In this document: in pieces, positions 29,301 to 36,738 of the stretch
Layout: each line of letters begins with the position of its first letter
Position numbering within the stretch: position 1 is the first letter of the stretch
Assembly (NCBI GenBank): GCA_965250245.1
Contig: OZ252296.1
Coordinates: forward strand, 4,340,001-4,404,000
Length of the DNA: 64,000 bases
Direction of reading: 5' to 3'
Source: JABDIP01 sp965250245
GTDB lineage: Bacteria > Pseudomonadota > Alphaproteobacteria > DSM-16000 > Inquilinaceae
Made by a program: the position numbers and the translations under genes
The notes under the pieces: model-generated
Database searches by the model: none
Seen by the model: only the letters and a program-made list of their open reading frames with translations
Told to the model about the DNA's origin: nothing

Positions 29301-29965
29301 CTGACATCGGCTTCCTAGCGAATTTATCGAAACTCAAAACCGTCATTCTACGTGGATGCAATGGCATTATATCGGTTGGTGCACTGTCGGGCCTCAGTAG
29401 GTTAGAATACTTGAGTACATCGTTCTGCAGATCCCTTGAGGATCTGAGTGGTTTGACAGGGTTGGGAAATTTGAAACGTATCAGATTGACCCAGTGCAAC
29501 GGGGTAACTGATTTCAGTGCGTTGGAAAGTGTATCAAACATTAGATCTATCGTATTGTCCAGGTGTGGCGGGTTGTATTCTCTGCCATCATTGGTAGATT
29601 TAAAATCACTAGATTATTTTGACCTGGAGAACTGCAAGAATTTGACAGATATTTCTTCACTGGCAGAGGCAGAGAAGCTTCGAACTCTGGATATTAGTGG
29701 CTGTGAGAACATTGGGAGTCTCGATGCGTTGTCATCACTCAGTTCTCTACGTTGGTTGAGTATTAGTGGGTGTCGTAACGTAGTTGACTTGAGCCCGCTC
29801 GCCGCTATTCCCAATTTGCGCTATCTCCACGTTGGCGAGTTGGGCGATCAGGCCATTGATCTAACACCACTTTCCGAGAGATCGAAACTGACCATTGTGG
29901 TCGATAGAACCGAGAACTACAGACATGATAAGGTAAAATTCCGGCCTGTTATTTCTCATTTCTAG
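26384..29965 (+). CDS. NACHT-LRR protein, NLR-like STAND NTPase (candidate antiphage defence)
   Basis: A 1193-residue protein. Residues 1-300 are a mostly helical N-terminal region of unrecognised type, ending in a charged linker (about 255-305: KPEKKGKKSDELPDDDE). The NACHT NTPase follows: Walker A GEAGSGKTTLL at 322-332, Walker B LVLVDGVDELPDD at 402-414, FIVTSRPP at 435-442, and FIHRTFEEYLGAKE at 636-649, a winged-helix-region hallmark of NACHT proteins. A helical spacer leads to about twelve leucine-rich repeats at 865-1150, each exactly 23 residues. Bacterial NACHT proteins sense phage and trigger protective responses. The gene is AT-rich relative to its neighbours (24 of 60 bases G/C at 26461-26520 against 39 of 60 at 25501-25560), indicating transfer. 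No signal peptide. ATG at 26384 lacks a strong ribosome site. Confidence 0.9.
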   Translation: MSLLEILTIHLGAAIAKSVLRFWLQDTEIAKDFALSTASILEKKIPDFLARRRTEQQFSRMSDDIATNLAVFFEKECTGIPENELSAAAIAVSDAITKANIGPSILFCSDLDPLQLEKFIRSSVPNMARDLSEGGLAAYDICLRESCNYIVEIYITLPDFSLRQTQEFLRRDSEIILLVRKVLEQLPKLQEQLDGLPMPDKDFERQYRREVARNLNWLELFGVDLPPSSKRYALSVGYITLTASCKAVKAFDDPAKADSEDRYEPKQKTDSGLRTATNESRNTKQSKPEKKGKKSDELPDDDEIYVRVDEALKQNKRIVIRGEAGSGKTTLLQWLAVQSAQQSFVETLENWNGAVPFFIQLRRYVDTKLPAPEEFTSYVGRNSAGEMPKGWIHRQLRSGNALVLVDGVDELPDDRRDDAKRWLVQLVEEFGSSRFIVTSRPPAVGQNWLGDVGFEDSELQPMALSDIDAFIDHWHKAAAPSIADSNDSLEVNNLKMSLKQVIRDNRPIRILATTPLLCAMLCALNKNRMTKLPKDRMELYRIALEMLIDRRDLERDVPSVEEQTLTSREKQILLQDFAYWLLKNGHSDIDISSAAQRFSKRLSSMPNVSSNDDGVFQYLLLRSGILRQPIEGRVDFIHRTFEEYLGAKEAIDEGDIGFLVRNSHLDSWKEVIILAVGHASKRQRNQLVSGLIEKGSRDLWHRHKIHLLAVACLETSPELDPEITSRLGEILHSLIPPTTKSEARALASAGDLAVPLLSGQSEKYAIVVAACVRALSLIGTEKAMNVLKEYGSDTRVTVTRELKRAWSSFDAERFAKEVLADCPFEYGKLSIESVSLLPGVRHLKKTNEVHCRLPENLENLAIIRGLSQLTHLRISGCRKVDDLSDLRTLENLRSLNMRGCTGVREIGTLSEIDGLVSLNMSFCSSISQIAGLSKLERLQSLYIGRCSNIEDFSEIGRLSELEFLNMEYNRKLSDIGFLANLSKLKTVILRGCNGIISVGALSGLSRLEYLSTSFCRSLEDLSGLTGLGNLKRIRLTQCNGVTDFSALESVSNIRSIVLSRCGGLYSLPSLVDLKSLDYFDLENCKNLTDISSLAEAEKLRTLDISGCENIGSLDALSSLSSLRWLSISGCRNVVDLSPLAAIPNLRYLHVGELGDQAIDLTPLSERSKLTIVVDRTENYRHDKVKFRPVISHF

Positions 29966-29985
29966 ATCTAGCATGGCTGTAGGCA

Positions 29986-30058
29986 ACCTACGGCCGACGA
30001 TGTCGATGAAGGTGCCGCTGCGATCGATCCAGAACTGCTACCGGCCATCGCCGGCCAT
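29986..30058 (-). pseudogene. Displaced 5' end of the oxoprolinase gene
   Basis: Read leftwards from an ATG at 30058 this encodes MAGDGR, a stop (TAG), then QFWIDRSGTFIDIVGRR, where homology to the oxoprolinase N-terminus ends abruptly. The functional copy reads WQFWIDRGGTFTDIVGRR, so a single TGG-to-TAG change and two missense changes explain the difference. A ribosome site (GGGAG, four bases before the ATG) is intact. This looks like the original native start of the gene at 26179, pushed aside by insertion of the NACHT island and decaying since. Confidence 0.75.
29991..30033. repeat. Right copy of 43-bp island-flanking direct repeat
   Basis: This is the partner of 26118-26160, with 40 of 43 bases identical in the same orientation. 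It begins 26 bases after the NACHT stop codon. To its right the DNA returns to high GC. Confidence 0.8.
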
Positions 30059-30146
30059 CACGCTCCCGGCCGTATCCGCCACTGACTGCATGCCCCCTCC
30101 GGCAAAGGCGCTGGCGATCGCATGCCGCCGGCCCCATGTTAGCGTC

Positions 30147-30165
30147 GAACGCGAACGTCGCGTTC
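30147..30165. promoter_or_regulatory. Palindrome in the gap before the DUF3750 gene
   Basis: GAACGCGA-ACG-TCGCGTTC is a perfect 8-bp-arm inverted repeat. It lies about 90 bases upstream of the displaced oxoprolinase start (30058, minus) and 84 bases upstream of the DUF3750 start (30249, plus). It is a candidate operator, possibly orphaned from the oxoprolinase by the island. Confidence 0.45.
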
Positions 30166-30248
30166 CGGCCCCGAAGATGACGCATTTGCCCACTGGAATC
30201 GACGGTCTGTTCGGTGGGCGGAGATTTCGGGATCGGACCGGGGCATCC

Positions 30249-31046
30249 ATGAGAAGACGGGTACTGCGCATGGCTGGCATCTTTGTCGGGCTGGTCCTGG
30301 TGCTGCTGTGCGGGCCGTTACTGGTCCTGTTGAGCGGCACGATCGACATGAGCGTCCGCTGGTCCTCGGCCAGCCGCGCGCCGGCCGGCCTGGCGCCCGA
30401 TCCGGCCGAGACGCCGGAAGCGGTGGTCCAGGTCTACGGCGCCCGGGCCTTCAGCTGGCGCGGCGCCTTCGCGGTCCACACCTGGATCTCGGTCAAGCCT
30501 GACAACGGCGACACCTTCACGACCTACGAAGTCCTGGGCTGGCGCGCCCGGCGCGGCATCTCGGTGGTCACCAGCAGCACCGGCCGTCCCGACCGGGCCT
30601 GGTATGGCCAACAGCCGGAGCTCTATGTCGACATTCGCGGCGAAGAGGCATCGGCGCTGATCCCGCAGGTGCAGGCGGCGGTGCGGTCCTACCCCTATGG
30701 CGACACCTACAGCATCTGGCCGGGGCCCAACAGCAACACCTTCACCGCCCATGTGGGACGGCTGGTGCCGGACCTCCGGCTCGACCTGCCGCCGACCGCG
30801 GTGGGCAAGGACTATCTCGGACCGTGGCGGTTGGTGGCGCGCAGCCCCAGCGGCACCGGCTACCAGCTCTCCGCCCGCGGACTGGCCGGGGTGATGGTCG
30901 GTGTCGAGGAGGGGCTGGAGCTCAACGTGCTGGGGCTGTCCTTCGGCATCGACCCGGCCGACCTGGCCGTCCGCCTTCCGGGCATCGGCGTGGTTGGCGC
31001 CGGCTCCGGTCGCGCGGTGGCGGCCTCGCCACCGGACGACACCTGA
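30249..31046 (+). CDS. DUF3750 family protein
   Basis: A 265-residue protein with an N-terminal membrane anchor or signal (MRRRVLRMAGIFVGLVLVLLCGPLL). Family landmarks are VVQVYGARAFSWRGAFAVHTWISV, TTYEVLGWR, YGDTYSIWPGPNSNTFTAHVGR and LDLPPTAVGKDYLG, characteristic of DUF3750. The conserved His, Tyr, Asn and Thr residues suggest a hydrolase-like periplasmic active site, but no function is established. Start chosen at 30249; the frame extends back to 29973 but that part is the displaced gene fragment. The next gene follows 93 bases later in the same direction. Confidence 0.8.
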   Translation: MRRRVLRMAGIFVGLVLVLLCGPLLVLLSGTIDMSVRWSSASRAPAGLAPDPAETPEAVVQVYGARAFSWRGAFAVHTWISVKPDNGDTFTTYEVLGWRARRGISVVTSSTGRPDRAWYGQQPELYVDIRGEEASALIPQVQAAVRSYPYGDTYSIWPGPNSNTFTAHVGRLVPDLRLDLPPTAVGKDYLGPWRLVARSPSGTGYQLSARGLAGVMVGVEEGLELNVLGLSFGIDPADLAVRLPGIGVVGAGSGRAVAASPPDDT

Positions 31047-31139
31047 CCTAGTCGCGCCCGACGGGGCGGACGCGACCGTAGTTGGCGGCCCTGGTGCGGC
31101 TCGTTATGGTGGTGAGAGGGTGCGGGACGGCCGATTCAC

Positions 31140-31892
31140 ATGAGCATTTGGGGAAAGATCATCGGCGGCGCCGCGGGGCTGGCGCTTGGCGGGCCACTGG
31201 GCGCGATCCTGGGCACGGCCGCCGGGCACGCGGTCGACCGGCTGACCGATGCGGCCGCCGCCACCGCGCCGATAGACGGCGACAGTGCCGAGAAATCCAA
31301 GAAGGAGGTCGCCTTCACCATCGGCGTCATCGTGCTGGGTGCCAAGATGGCCAAGGCCGACGGCGTCGTCACCGATGACGAGATCCGCGCCTTCCGCGAG
31401 GTCTTCCGGGTGCCGCCGGAGGAGGAGTCGAAGGTCACGCTGGTCTTCAACATCGCCCGGCGCGACCATCGCGGCTTCGAGCCCTATGCGCGGCAGATCG
31501 CCCGGCTGTTCCGCAACCAGCCGGCGGTGCTGGAGGAGCTGCTGTCCTGCCTGTTCCACATCGCCAAGGCCGACGGCAAGGTCACCGCGGCGGAGCTGGA
31601 GTTCCTGCAGGGCGTCGCCAGGGAGCTCGGCCTGGACGAGGCCGATTTCCACCGCATCCGGGCCGAGGAGATCGGCCCCGACGAGGGCGACCCGTACCAC
31701 ATTCTGGGCGTCGAGCGGTCGCAGGGCGACGACGAGATCAAGGCGGCCTTCCGCACGCTGATCCGCGAGAACCATCCGGACCGGCTGATCGCCCAGGGCA
31801 TGCCGCAGGAATTCATCGACGTGGCGAACGAGAAGGTGGCGACGATCAACGCCGCCTATGACCGCATCAAGCAGGAACGCGGGCTGACCTGA
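31140..31892 (+). CDS. TerB-DnaJ domain protein (DjlA-like)
   Basis: A 250-residue co-chaperone-like protein. It has a glycine-rich N-terminus (WGKIIGGAAGLALGGPLGAI) that may be membrane-associated. A TerB-like helical domain follows (about 55-170: VLGAKMAKADGVVTDDEI, LFHIAKADGKVTAAELEFL, two acidic metal-binding-like repeats). A C-terminal J domain spans about 180-250: DPYHILGVERSQGDDEIKAA, with the HPD motif in ENHPDRLI. This is the DjlA-type arrangement, which stimulates DnaK at the membrane. ATG at 31140. It likely forms a small rightward unit with the DUF3750 gene. Confidence 0.9.
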   Translation: MSIWGKIIGGAAGLALGGPLGAILGTAAGHAVDRLTDAAAATAPIDGDSAEKSKKEVAFTIGVIVLGAKMAKADGVVTDDEIRAFREVFRVPPEEESKVTLVFNIARRDHRGFEPYARQIARLFRNQPAVLEELLSCLFHIAKADGKVTAAELEFLQGVARELGLDEADFHRIRAEEIGPDEGDPYHILGVERSQGDDEIKAAFRTLIRENHPDRLIAQGMPQEFIDVANEKVATINAAYDRIKQERGLT

Positions 31893-32000
31893 GCCACGAC
31901 CGCGACCGGCTTCGATGATTCCGATGGACGCGCCGGGCCGGCGGCCTCACGCTGTCGGCTCCGATGGCCGGCCCGGCCACGCCTTCACGGACTCCCCGCC

Positions 32001-32876
32001 ATGAGACTGGCCGACATCCTGGTCGGGCTGATCATCACCGTGTTCTGGGGCCTGAACTTCGCGGTCTCAAAGGTGGGGCTGGTGCAGTTCCCGCCGCTGT
32101 TGATGATCGCGCTGCGCTTCGCCGTCGTGGCAGCACTGCTGGTTCCGTTCCTGCCGATGCCGCGCGGGCGGATGAAGGAGATCGGGCTCTACGCCGTCAC
32201 CCTCGGCCTGCTGCATTTCTCCCTCATGTTCAACGGGTTGGCACGGGTCGATGCCGCCGTTGCGGCGATCACGATCCAGATCCAGGTCCCCTTCGCGGCG
32301 CTGCTGAGCGCCTATTTGCTCAAGGATCCGCCGGGCTGGCGGCGGCTGCTCGGCATGGCGCTGGCGATCGGCGGCGTGGCGATCCTTGCCGGCGAGCCGC
32401 GCAGCAGCTCGGCGCTCTGGGCGATCGGACTGATCATCGGCGCCGCGCTCATCTGGGCCGTGTCCAACATCCAGATGAAGCAGCTTGCCGATATCGACGG
32501 GTTCGCGCTGAACGGCTGGATGGCGCTGATGGCCACGCCGATGTTGCTGCTGGCCTCGCTGATCCTGGAGAGCGGGCAATGGCAGGCGATGGCCGAGGCC
32601 GATTGGCGCGGCTGGGGATCGGTGGTCTACCAGGCCCTGATCGTGGTGATCTTCGGCTACGGGTTCTGGTACCGCCTGCTGCGCCGGTATTCGGTGAACC
32701 AGGTCATGCCCTTCACCCTGCTGGTGCCGCTGTTCGGCGTCCTGTCCGGGATCCTCTTCCTGGGCGAGGCGCTGACCTGGGCGCTTGTCGTCGGCGGCCT
32801 GGCGACCATCGCCGGAGTGGCGATCATTGTCTTCCGCCGGCCGCGACTGGTGGACCAGAAGACCCGCGCATTATAG
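32001..32876 (+). CDS. EamA/DMT family transporter
   Basis: A 291-residue inner-membrane exporter of the drug/metabolite transporter superfamily, with ten hydrophobic segments in two EamA repeats. The first repeat begins VGLIITVFWGLNFAVSKVGL and includes IQIQVPFAALLSAYLLKDPP. The second ends with NQVMPFTLLVPLFGVLSGIL, FLGEALTWALVVGGLATIAG and a positively charged tail. Close relatives include the YedA/EamA group that exports amino-acid or cysteine metabolites, but the substrate cannot be inferred. ATG at 32001, preceded by 108 non-coding bases. Convergent with the histidine kinase gene. Confidence 0.92.
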   Translation: MRLADILVGLIITVFWGLNFAVSKVGLVQFPPLLMIALRFAVVAALLVPFLPMPRGRMKEIGLYAVTLGLLHFSLMFNGLARVDAAVAAITIQIQVPFAALLSAYLLKDPPGWRRLLGMALAIGGVAILAGEPRSSSALWAIGLIIGAALIWAVSNIQMKQLADIDGFALNGWMALMATPMLLLASLILESGQWQAMAEADWRGWGSVVYQALIVVIFGYGFWYRLLRRYSVNQVMPFTLLVPLFGVLSGILFLGEALTWALVVGGLATIAGVAIIVFRRPRLVDQKTRAL

Positions 32877-32897
32877 CGCTTAGCGGCCTTGATGCGC

Positions 32898-35294
32898 CTA
32901 CGCTTTCCGGCGCTTCTTGGTATCCGCCTGGCCGGAATTCGTCCGGTCCAGCCAGTATTCGATCTTCTCGACCAACTCGGGCCGGTCGATCGGCTTGGCG
33001 ATGAAGTCGTTCATGCCGGCCGCCATGCAGGCCTCACGGTCCTCCTTCATCACATGCGCGGTGATCGCGATGATCGGGACGGCGCCGATGCGCCCCGGCA
33101 GCCGCCGAATCCGGCGTGCCGCCCCGGGGCCGTCCATCTCCGGCATCTCGATATCCATCAGCACCAGGTCGTATGGCCGGTTCTGCATGGCCTCGACCGC
33201 CTCCACGCCGTTGGCGACCGTGTCGATGCGGAACCCGCAGCTGCTCAGAAGGGCGATGACGACCTTTCGGTTCGCCGAATTATCTTCGGCCAGGAGTATC
33301 CGGAACACTTTCCCCGGATCGACCCCGCGCTTCGCCGGCGCCTTGGCCGCCTTGATCTCCGCAATCGGCTTGGCGTCCAGCAGGCCGTTCAGACAGCGCA
33401 GCACGGCCCCCGGACGCAGAGGTCTCGGCAGGGCGGCGTCGAATCCACGTTTCTGCACCGTCGAGTCCGTATCGATACGGCCGCTGGAGGACGACAGGAT
33501 CAACGATGCCGATCCGGACTCCGCCCCTTCCCGAATGCATGTCGCCAGCGCCTTGCCATTGGAGGGCGTGGTCATGTCATCCAGGATCACGACATCGAAG
33601 GCGGCATCGGATTGCGCCGCCTGGCGCAGGCAAGCCAATCCCGTTTCGGCGTCGGCGGCGCAGGTGACGTCCAGTTCGAGCGCGGTGAGCTGCGCCTCGA
33701 GGGTTCGACGGACAATCTCGGCACGATCAATGACCAGGACGCGTTTGCCGCGCAGGGACTCCGACAGATCGTTCGTCCAATCGCCAGCCAGGCGACTGCT
33801 GTTCCTGAGCGGGACGGTGAACCAGAACCGGCTGCCTTGGCCCAACTCGCTTTCGACACCGATCTGACCGCCCATCAGCGTCACCAGCTTCTCGGAGATC
33901 GCCAGTCCCAGCCCGGTGCCGCCGAACCGCCGCGTGGTCGATGCATCAGCCTGGGTGAATGCGCCGAAGATCTTCTCCAGGGCATCGGCCGGGATGCCGT
34001 CGCCGGTATCGGTGACCACGAACCGCAGGACAACACCGGACGCCACCGAAGGCTCTCCTTCCGCCGTAACGTCGAGGGTCACGCCACCGGTCTTCGTGAA
34101 CTTGACGGCGTTGCCGAGCAGGTTCAGGAGCACCTGACGGATCCTGCCGTCATCCCCGCGCAGGTCCTTCGGTATGCCGGGCGCAAGAGTGCCGGCAAGG
34201 TCAATGCCCTTGTCACTGGCTGCCGGGCCCAGCAGATCAAGGACATTGTCGACGAGCGGGACAAGCCCGAAATCGAGCTCTTCCAGCGTCAGCTTGCCGG
34301 CCTCCGCCTTCGAGAAATCGAGGATATCGTCGATGATGGTCATCAGGCCTTCGCCCGATTTCTTGATCGTGCGGGCATGGTCCCACTGTTCCTCATCCAG
34401 ATCGGAATCCAGCAGCATGCCCGCCATGCCGAGGACGCCGTTCATCGGCGTGCGCACTTCATGGCTCACGATGGCGAGGAACTCGGATTTTGCGCGGTTG
34501 GCGGCCTCGGCAGCGTCCTTGGCAGTGCGCAGATCCGCTTCCGCCTGCTCGCGCTCGGCGATTTCGGTCTCCAGAGCGGCATTCTTCGCCTGGATGTTCT
34601 TCTCGTTCTCCTCAAGCTCCACATACTGCCGCTTAAGGATGCCGTCGGCCCGTCGGACGATGACGAATAACGCGCCGTAGAGCACCGTGAAGATCAGCAG
34701 GTAGAGGGCCACATAGATGGCGGTGTTGCTGTCCAGGCGTTCCTTCAGCGGCGTGACGTCGGTGTAGATCTCCAGGATGCCCTCAACCGATCCATCCGCG
34801 CCATGGACCGCGACGTAGGTTTCCACCAGATCGCGGTCTTCGACGGCGCCGGAAAACGCACTGAAGCTGTCGCGGGTGCTGAGCTTGCTGGCGGGCGTGG
34901 ATGCGTCCCGCGCTATCAGGAAGCCAGGATTGCCGCTCTTGTCCTCGCCCATCTGGCCGGCCTCGGACGAATAGACTGTCAGGCCGTCCAGATTGTAGAT
35001 CTTGATCTTGAGGACCGGCAGCCCGTCGGTCAGCGTCCGCAGGGTCCGGTCCAGGATTCTGGTTTCAGGCCTTCGTCGGAGGCCATCGCCATCCTCGTCC
35101 ACGGTGGTGACGTATTCGGCAATATCCGGCCAGATCGTGTTGGCAAACGATCTGGCAAGCGAGACGTTGTGGGATTCAGCGGAGGCGACAAGGTCCGACA
35201 CCGCCGCCTGACGGTAAAACAGGACCATAACGACAATCACGACCGCAATAACGATTGCGCTCGTCAGAGAAAAGTATCGCAATAGCTGAAACAT
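32898..35294 (-). CDS. Hybrid sensor histidine kinase with two receiver domains
   Basis: A 798-residue membrane kinase. A membrane span at about 9-27, a roughly 165-residue periplasmic sensor region and a second span near 192-214 are followed by a coiled coil. HisKA has FLAIVSHEVRTPMNGVLGM with the phospho-acceptor His near 278, and the HATPase has NLLGNAVKFT, DTGDGIP and GGTGLGLAIS. Receiver 1 (about 515-635) is degenerate: LVIDR replaces the acidic pair and the KP lysine is Arg. Receiver 2 (about 660-790) is complete (LLAEDN, VLMDIEMPEMDG, IAKPID). ATG at 35294 follows AAGGTGG, whereas a TTG at 35303 sits directly on that site. No partner regulator is nearby. Confidence 0.93.
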   Translation of the reverse strand: MFQLLRYFSLTSAIVIAVVIVVMVLFYRQAAVSDLVASAESHNVSLARSFANTIWPDIAEYVTTVDEDGDGLRRRPETRILDRTLRTLTDGLPVLKIKIYNLDGLTVYSSEAGQMGEDKSGNPGFLIARDASTPASKLSTRDSFSAFSGAVEDRDLVETYVAVHGADGSVEGILEIYTDVTPLKERLDSNTAIYVALYLLIFTVLYGALFVIVRRADGILKRQYVELEENEKNIQAKNAALETEIAEREQAEADLRTAKDAAEAANRAKSEFLAIVSHEVRTPMNGVLGMAGMLLDSDLDEEQWDHARTIKKSGEGLMTIIDDILDFSKAEAGKLTLEELDFGLVPLVDNVLDLLGPAASDKGIDLAGTLAPGIPKDLRGDDGRIRQVLLNLLGNAVKFTKTGGVTLDVTAEGEPSVASGVVLRFVVTDTGDGIPADALEKIFGAFTQADASTTRRFGGTGLGLAISEKLVTLMGGQIGVESELGQGSRFWFTVPLRNSSRLAGDWTNDLSESLRGKRVLVIDRAEIVRRTLEAQLTALELDVTCAADAETGLACLRQAAQSDAAFDVVILDDMTTPSNGKALATCIREGAESGSASLILSSSSGRIDTDSTVQKRGFDAALPRPLRPGAVLRCLNGLLDAKPIAEIKAAKAPAKRGVDPGKVFRILLAEDNSANRKVVIALLSSCGFRIDTVANGVEAVEAMQNRPYDLVLMDIEMPEMDGPGAARRIRRLPGRIGAVPIIAITAHVMKEDREACMAAGMNDFIAKPIDRPELVEKIEYWLDRTNSGQADTKKRRKA

Positions 35295-35498
35295 GGGGGC
35301 CAACCACCTTGGATAAGTAGCAAAAATGTCCTCGGCCGGTTAATTTATATTGAATTGATAGCCGCTCGGCCCCTCCGGCACGTCCGCGATTCCGGTTCGG
35401 ACGGGTCCGCACTCATGGAATGACATCCGTTGGCCGCAAATCGGTTGGCCGGAGGCAATGCCTTGCGGACCGGCGACCCCGCGCCTACCTTCTGGGCC

Positions 35499-35902
<404 letters not shown>

Positions 35903-35921
35903 GCCGCCGCCCGAACTCGGC

Positions 35922-35939
35922 CGGCCCATGAAATCCCAT
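35922..35939 (-). promoter_or_regulatory. Isolated MraZ-type box pair after rnpB
   Basis: cggcccatgaaatcccat is an exact 18-bp copy of the operator segment at 36143-36160. It contains two CCCAT boxes (TGGG on the minus strand) ten bases apart, 20 bases past the RNase P RNA end and 221 bases upstream of the main array. Confidence 0.55.
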
Positions 35940-36145
35940 ACCAAGACCACCGCCGGACCGCATTCGAACGTATGACCAACGCCCGAACAAAAAGAGAACG
36001 AACCTGCCAGGATAGTTGAGAAATGGTTAACACTTGGATAATTCGGGGCCGATTTGCCCGATTCTCGCCGACTTTCATCCGATTCATGAGAAGCGGGCTA
36101 ATTTTCTTTGATTATCCAACCGATTACTGTGAATCTCGTTGACGG

Positions 36146-36180
36146 CCCATGAAATCCCATGATATCCCATTTCCTCCCAA
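36146..36180 (-). promoter_or_regulatory. MraZ operator: four 10-bp-spaced boxes
   Basis: CCCAT at 36146, 36156 and 36166 and CCCAA at 36176 (TGGG on the minus strand) repeat at exactly ten-base intervals. MraZ is known to bind tandem TGGG-type boxes with this spacing in front of its own operon. The boxes overlap the likely -10 region, so binding should repress transcription of the dcw cluster. Confidence 0.65.
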
Positions 36181-36273
36181 GCCGCATGGGAAGCCGTCCG
36201 TCCTGCCCGAACGGCAGGCCGTGCGGCCGTGGACAGTGTTGCGGGGCGCCGAGGCGCCGGGTGTCGGAGATCG

Positions 36274-36738
36274 ATGGCTCTCTTTACGTCGACATACCTC
36301 AACAAGGTGGACCGGAAGGGCCGCGTCAGCGTGCCCGCGCCGTTCCGTGCCGCCTTGGACGGGTCCGGCGGCAGCCTGGTCTTCGTCAAGCCGAACCATC
36401 CGCTGGGCGCCATCGACGGGCTGAGCGAAGCCTGGATGGAGCAGATCCAGGACCGCATCGACGAGTTGGACATCTACTCCGAGGAGCGCATCGCGCTGGA
36501 GACCCGCGAATTCGCCGAGACCACGCGCCTGCCGCTGGACCCGGAGGGCCGCATGATCCTGCCCCGCGACCTGATGGCGGCAGCGGAGATCACCGACCAG
36601 GCGACCTTCGTCGGCCTCGGCCGCTACTTCCAGATCTGGCAGCCGGAACGCTTCGAGGACCATAAGGGCCGGCAGGTCGCCGCGGCGCGATCGCTGACCC
36701 TGCCGAAGCCAGGCCGCCCGAACGGGGGTGCGGCATGA
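36274..36738 (+). CDS. mraZ: Transcriptional regulator MraZ
   Basis: A 154-residue SpoVT/AbrB-like DNA-binding protein with two repeats: MALFTSTYLNKVDRKGRVSVP at the start and TTRLPLDPEGRMILPRDLM in the second half, plus the end FVGLGRYFQIWQPERFE. MraZ forms a ring that represses its own dcw operon. ATG at 36274 is preceded by a GGAGA site and matches the family N-terminus; a frame extension to 36229 does not. First gene of the cluster; it overlaps rsmH by four bases (ATGA). Confidence 0.95.
   Translation: MALFTSTYLNKVDRKGRVSVPAPFRAALDGSGGSLVFVKPNHPLGAIDGLSEAWMEQIQDRIDELDIYSEERIALETREFAETTRLPLDPEGRMILPRDLMAAAEITDQATFVGLGRYFQIWQPERFEDHKGRQVAAARSLTLPKPGRPNGGAA

Larger units (their letters stand above)
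35903..36273 (+). promoter_or_regulatory. dcw cluster promoter region
   Basis: These 371 bases hold no credible gene. From left to right they contain an MraZ-type box pair (35925-35939), an AT-richer stretch, a near CtrA box TTAA-N7-ATAA at 36027-36041, and a sigma70-like promoter TTGACG (36139-36144) with a weak ATATCC 17 bases later. Four MraZ-type boxes overlap that promoter. A short leader then runs to the mraZ start at 36274. The promoter call is tentative. Confidence 0.5.

Noticed and set aside
28980..29835. 69-bp periodicity as a possible CRISPR or tandem DNA repeat
   Set aside because: The period is at protein level (23 codons, LRRs); the DNA of successive units is not identical and there are no repeat/spacer units.
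29973..30248. Upstream extension of the DUF3750 frame
   Set aside because: It reads through the antisense of the displaced oxoprolinase fragment; the DUF3750 signal/anchor begins at 30249.
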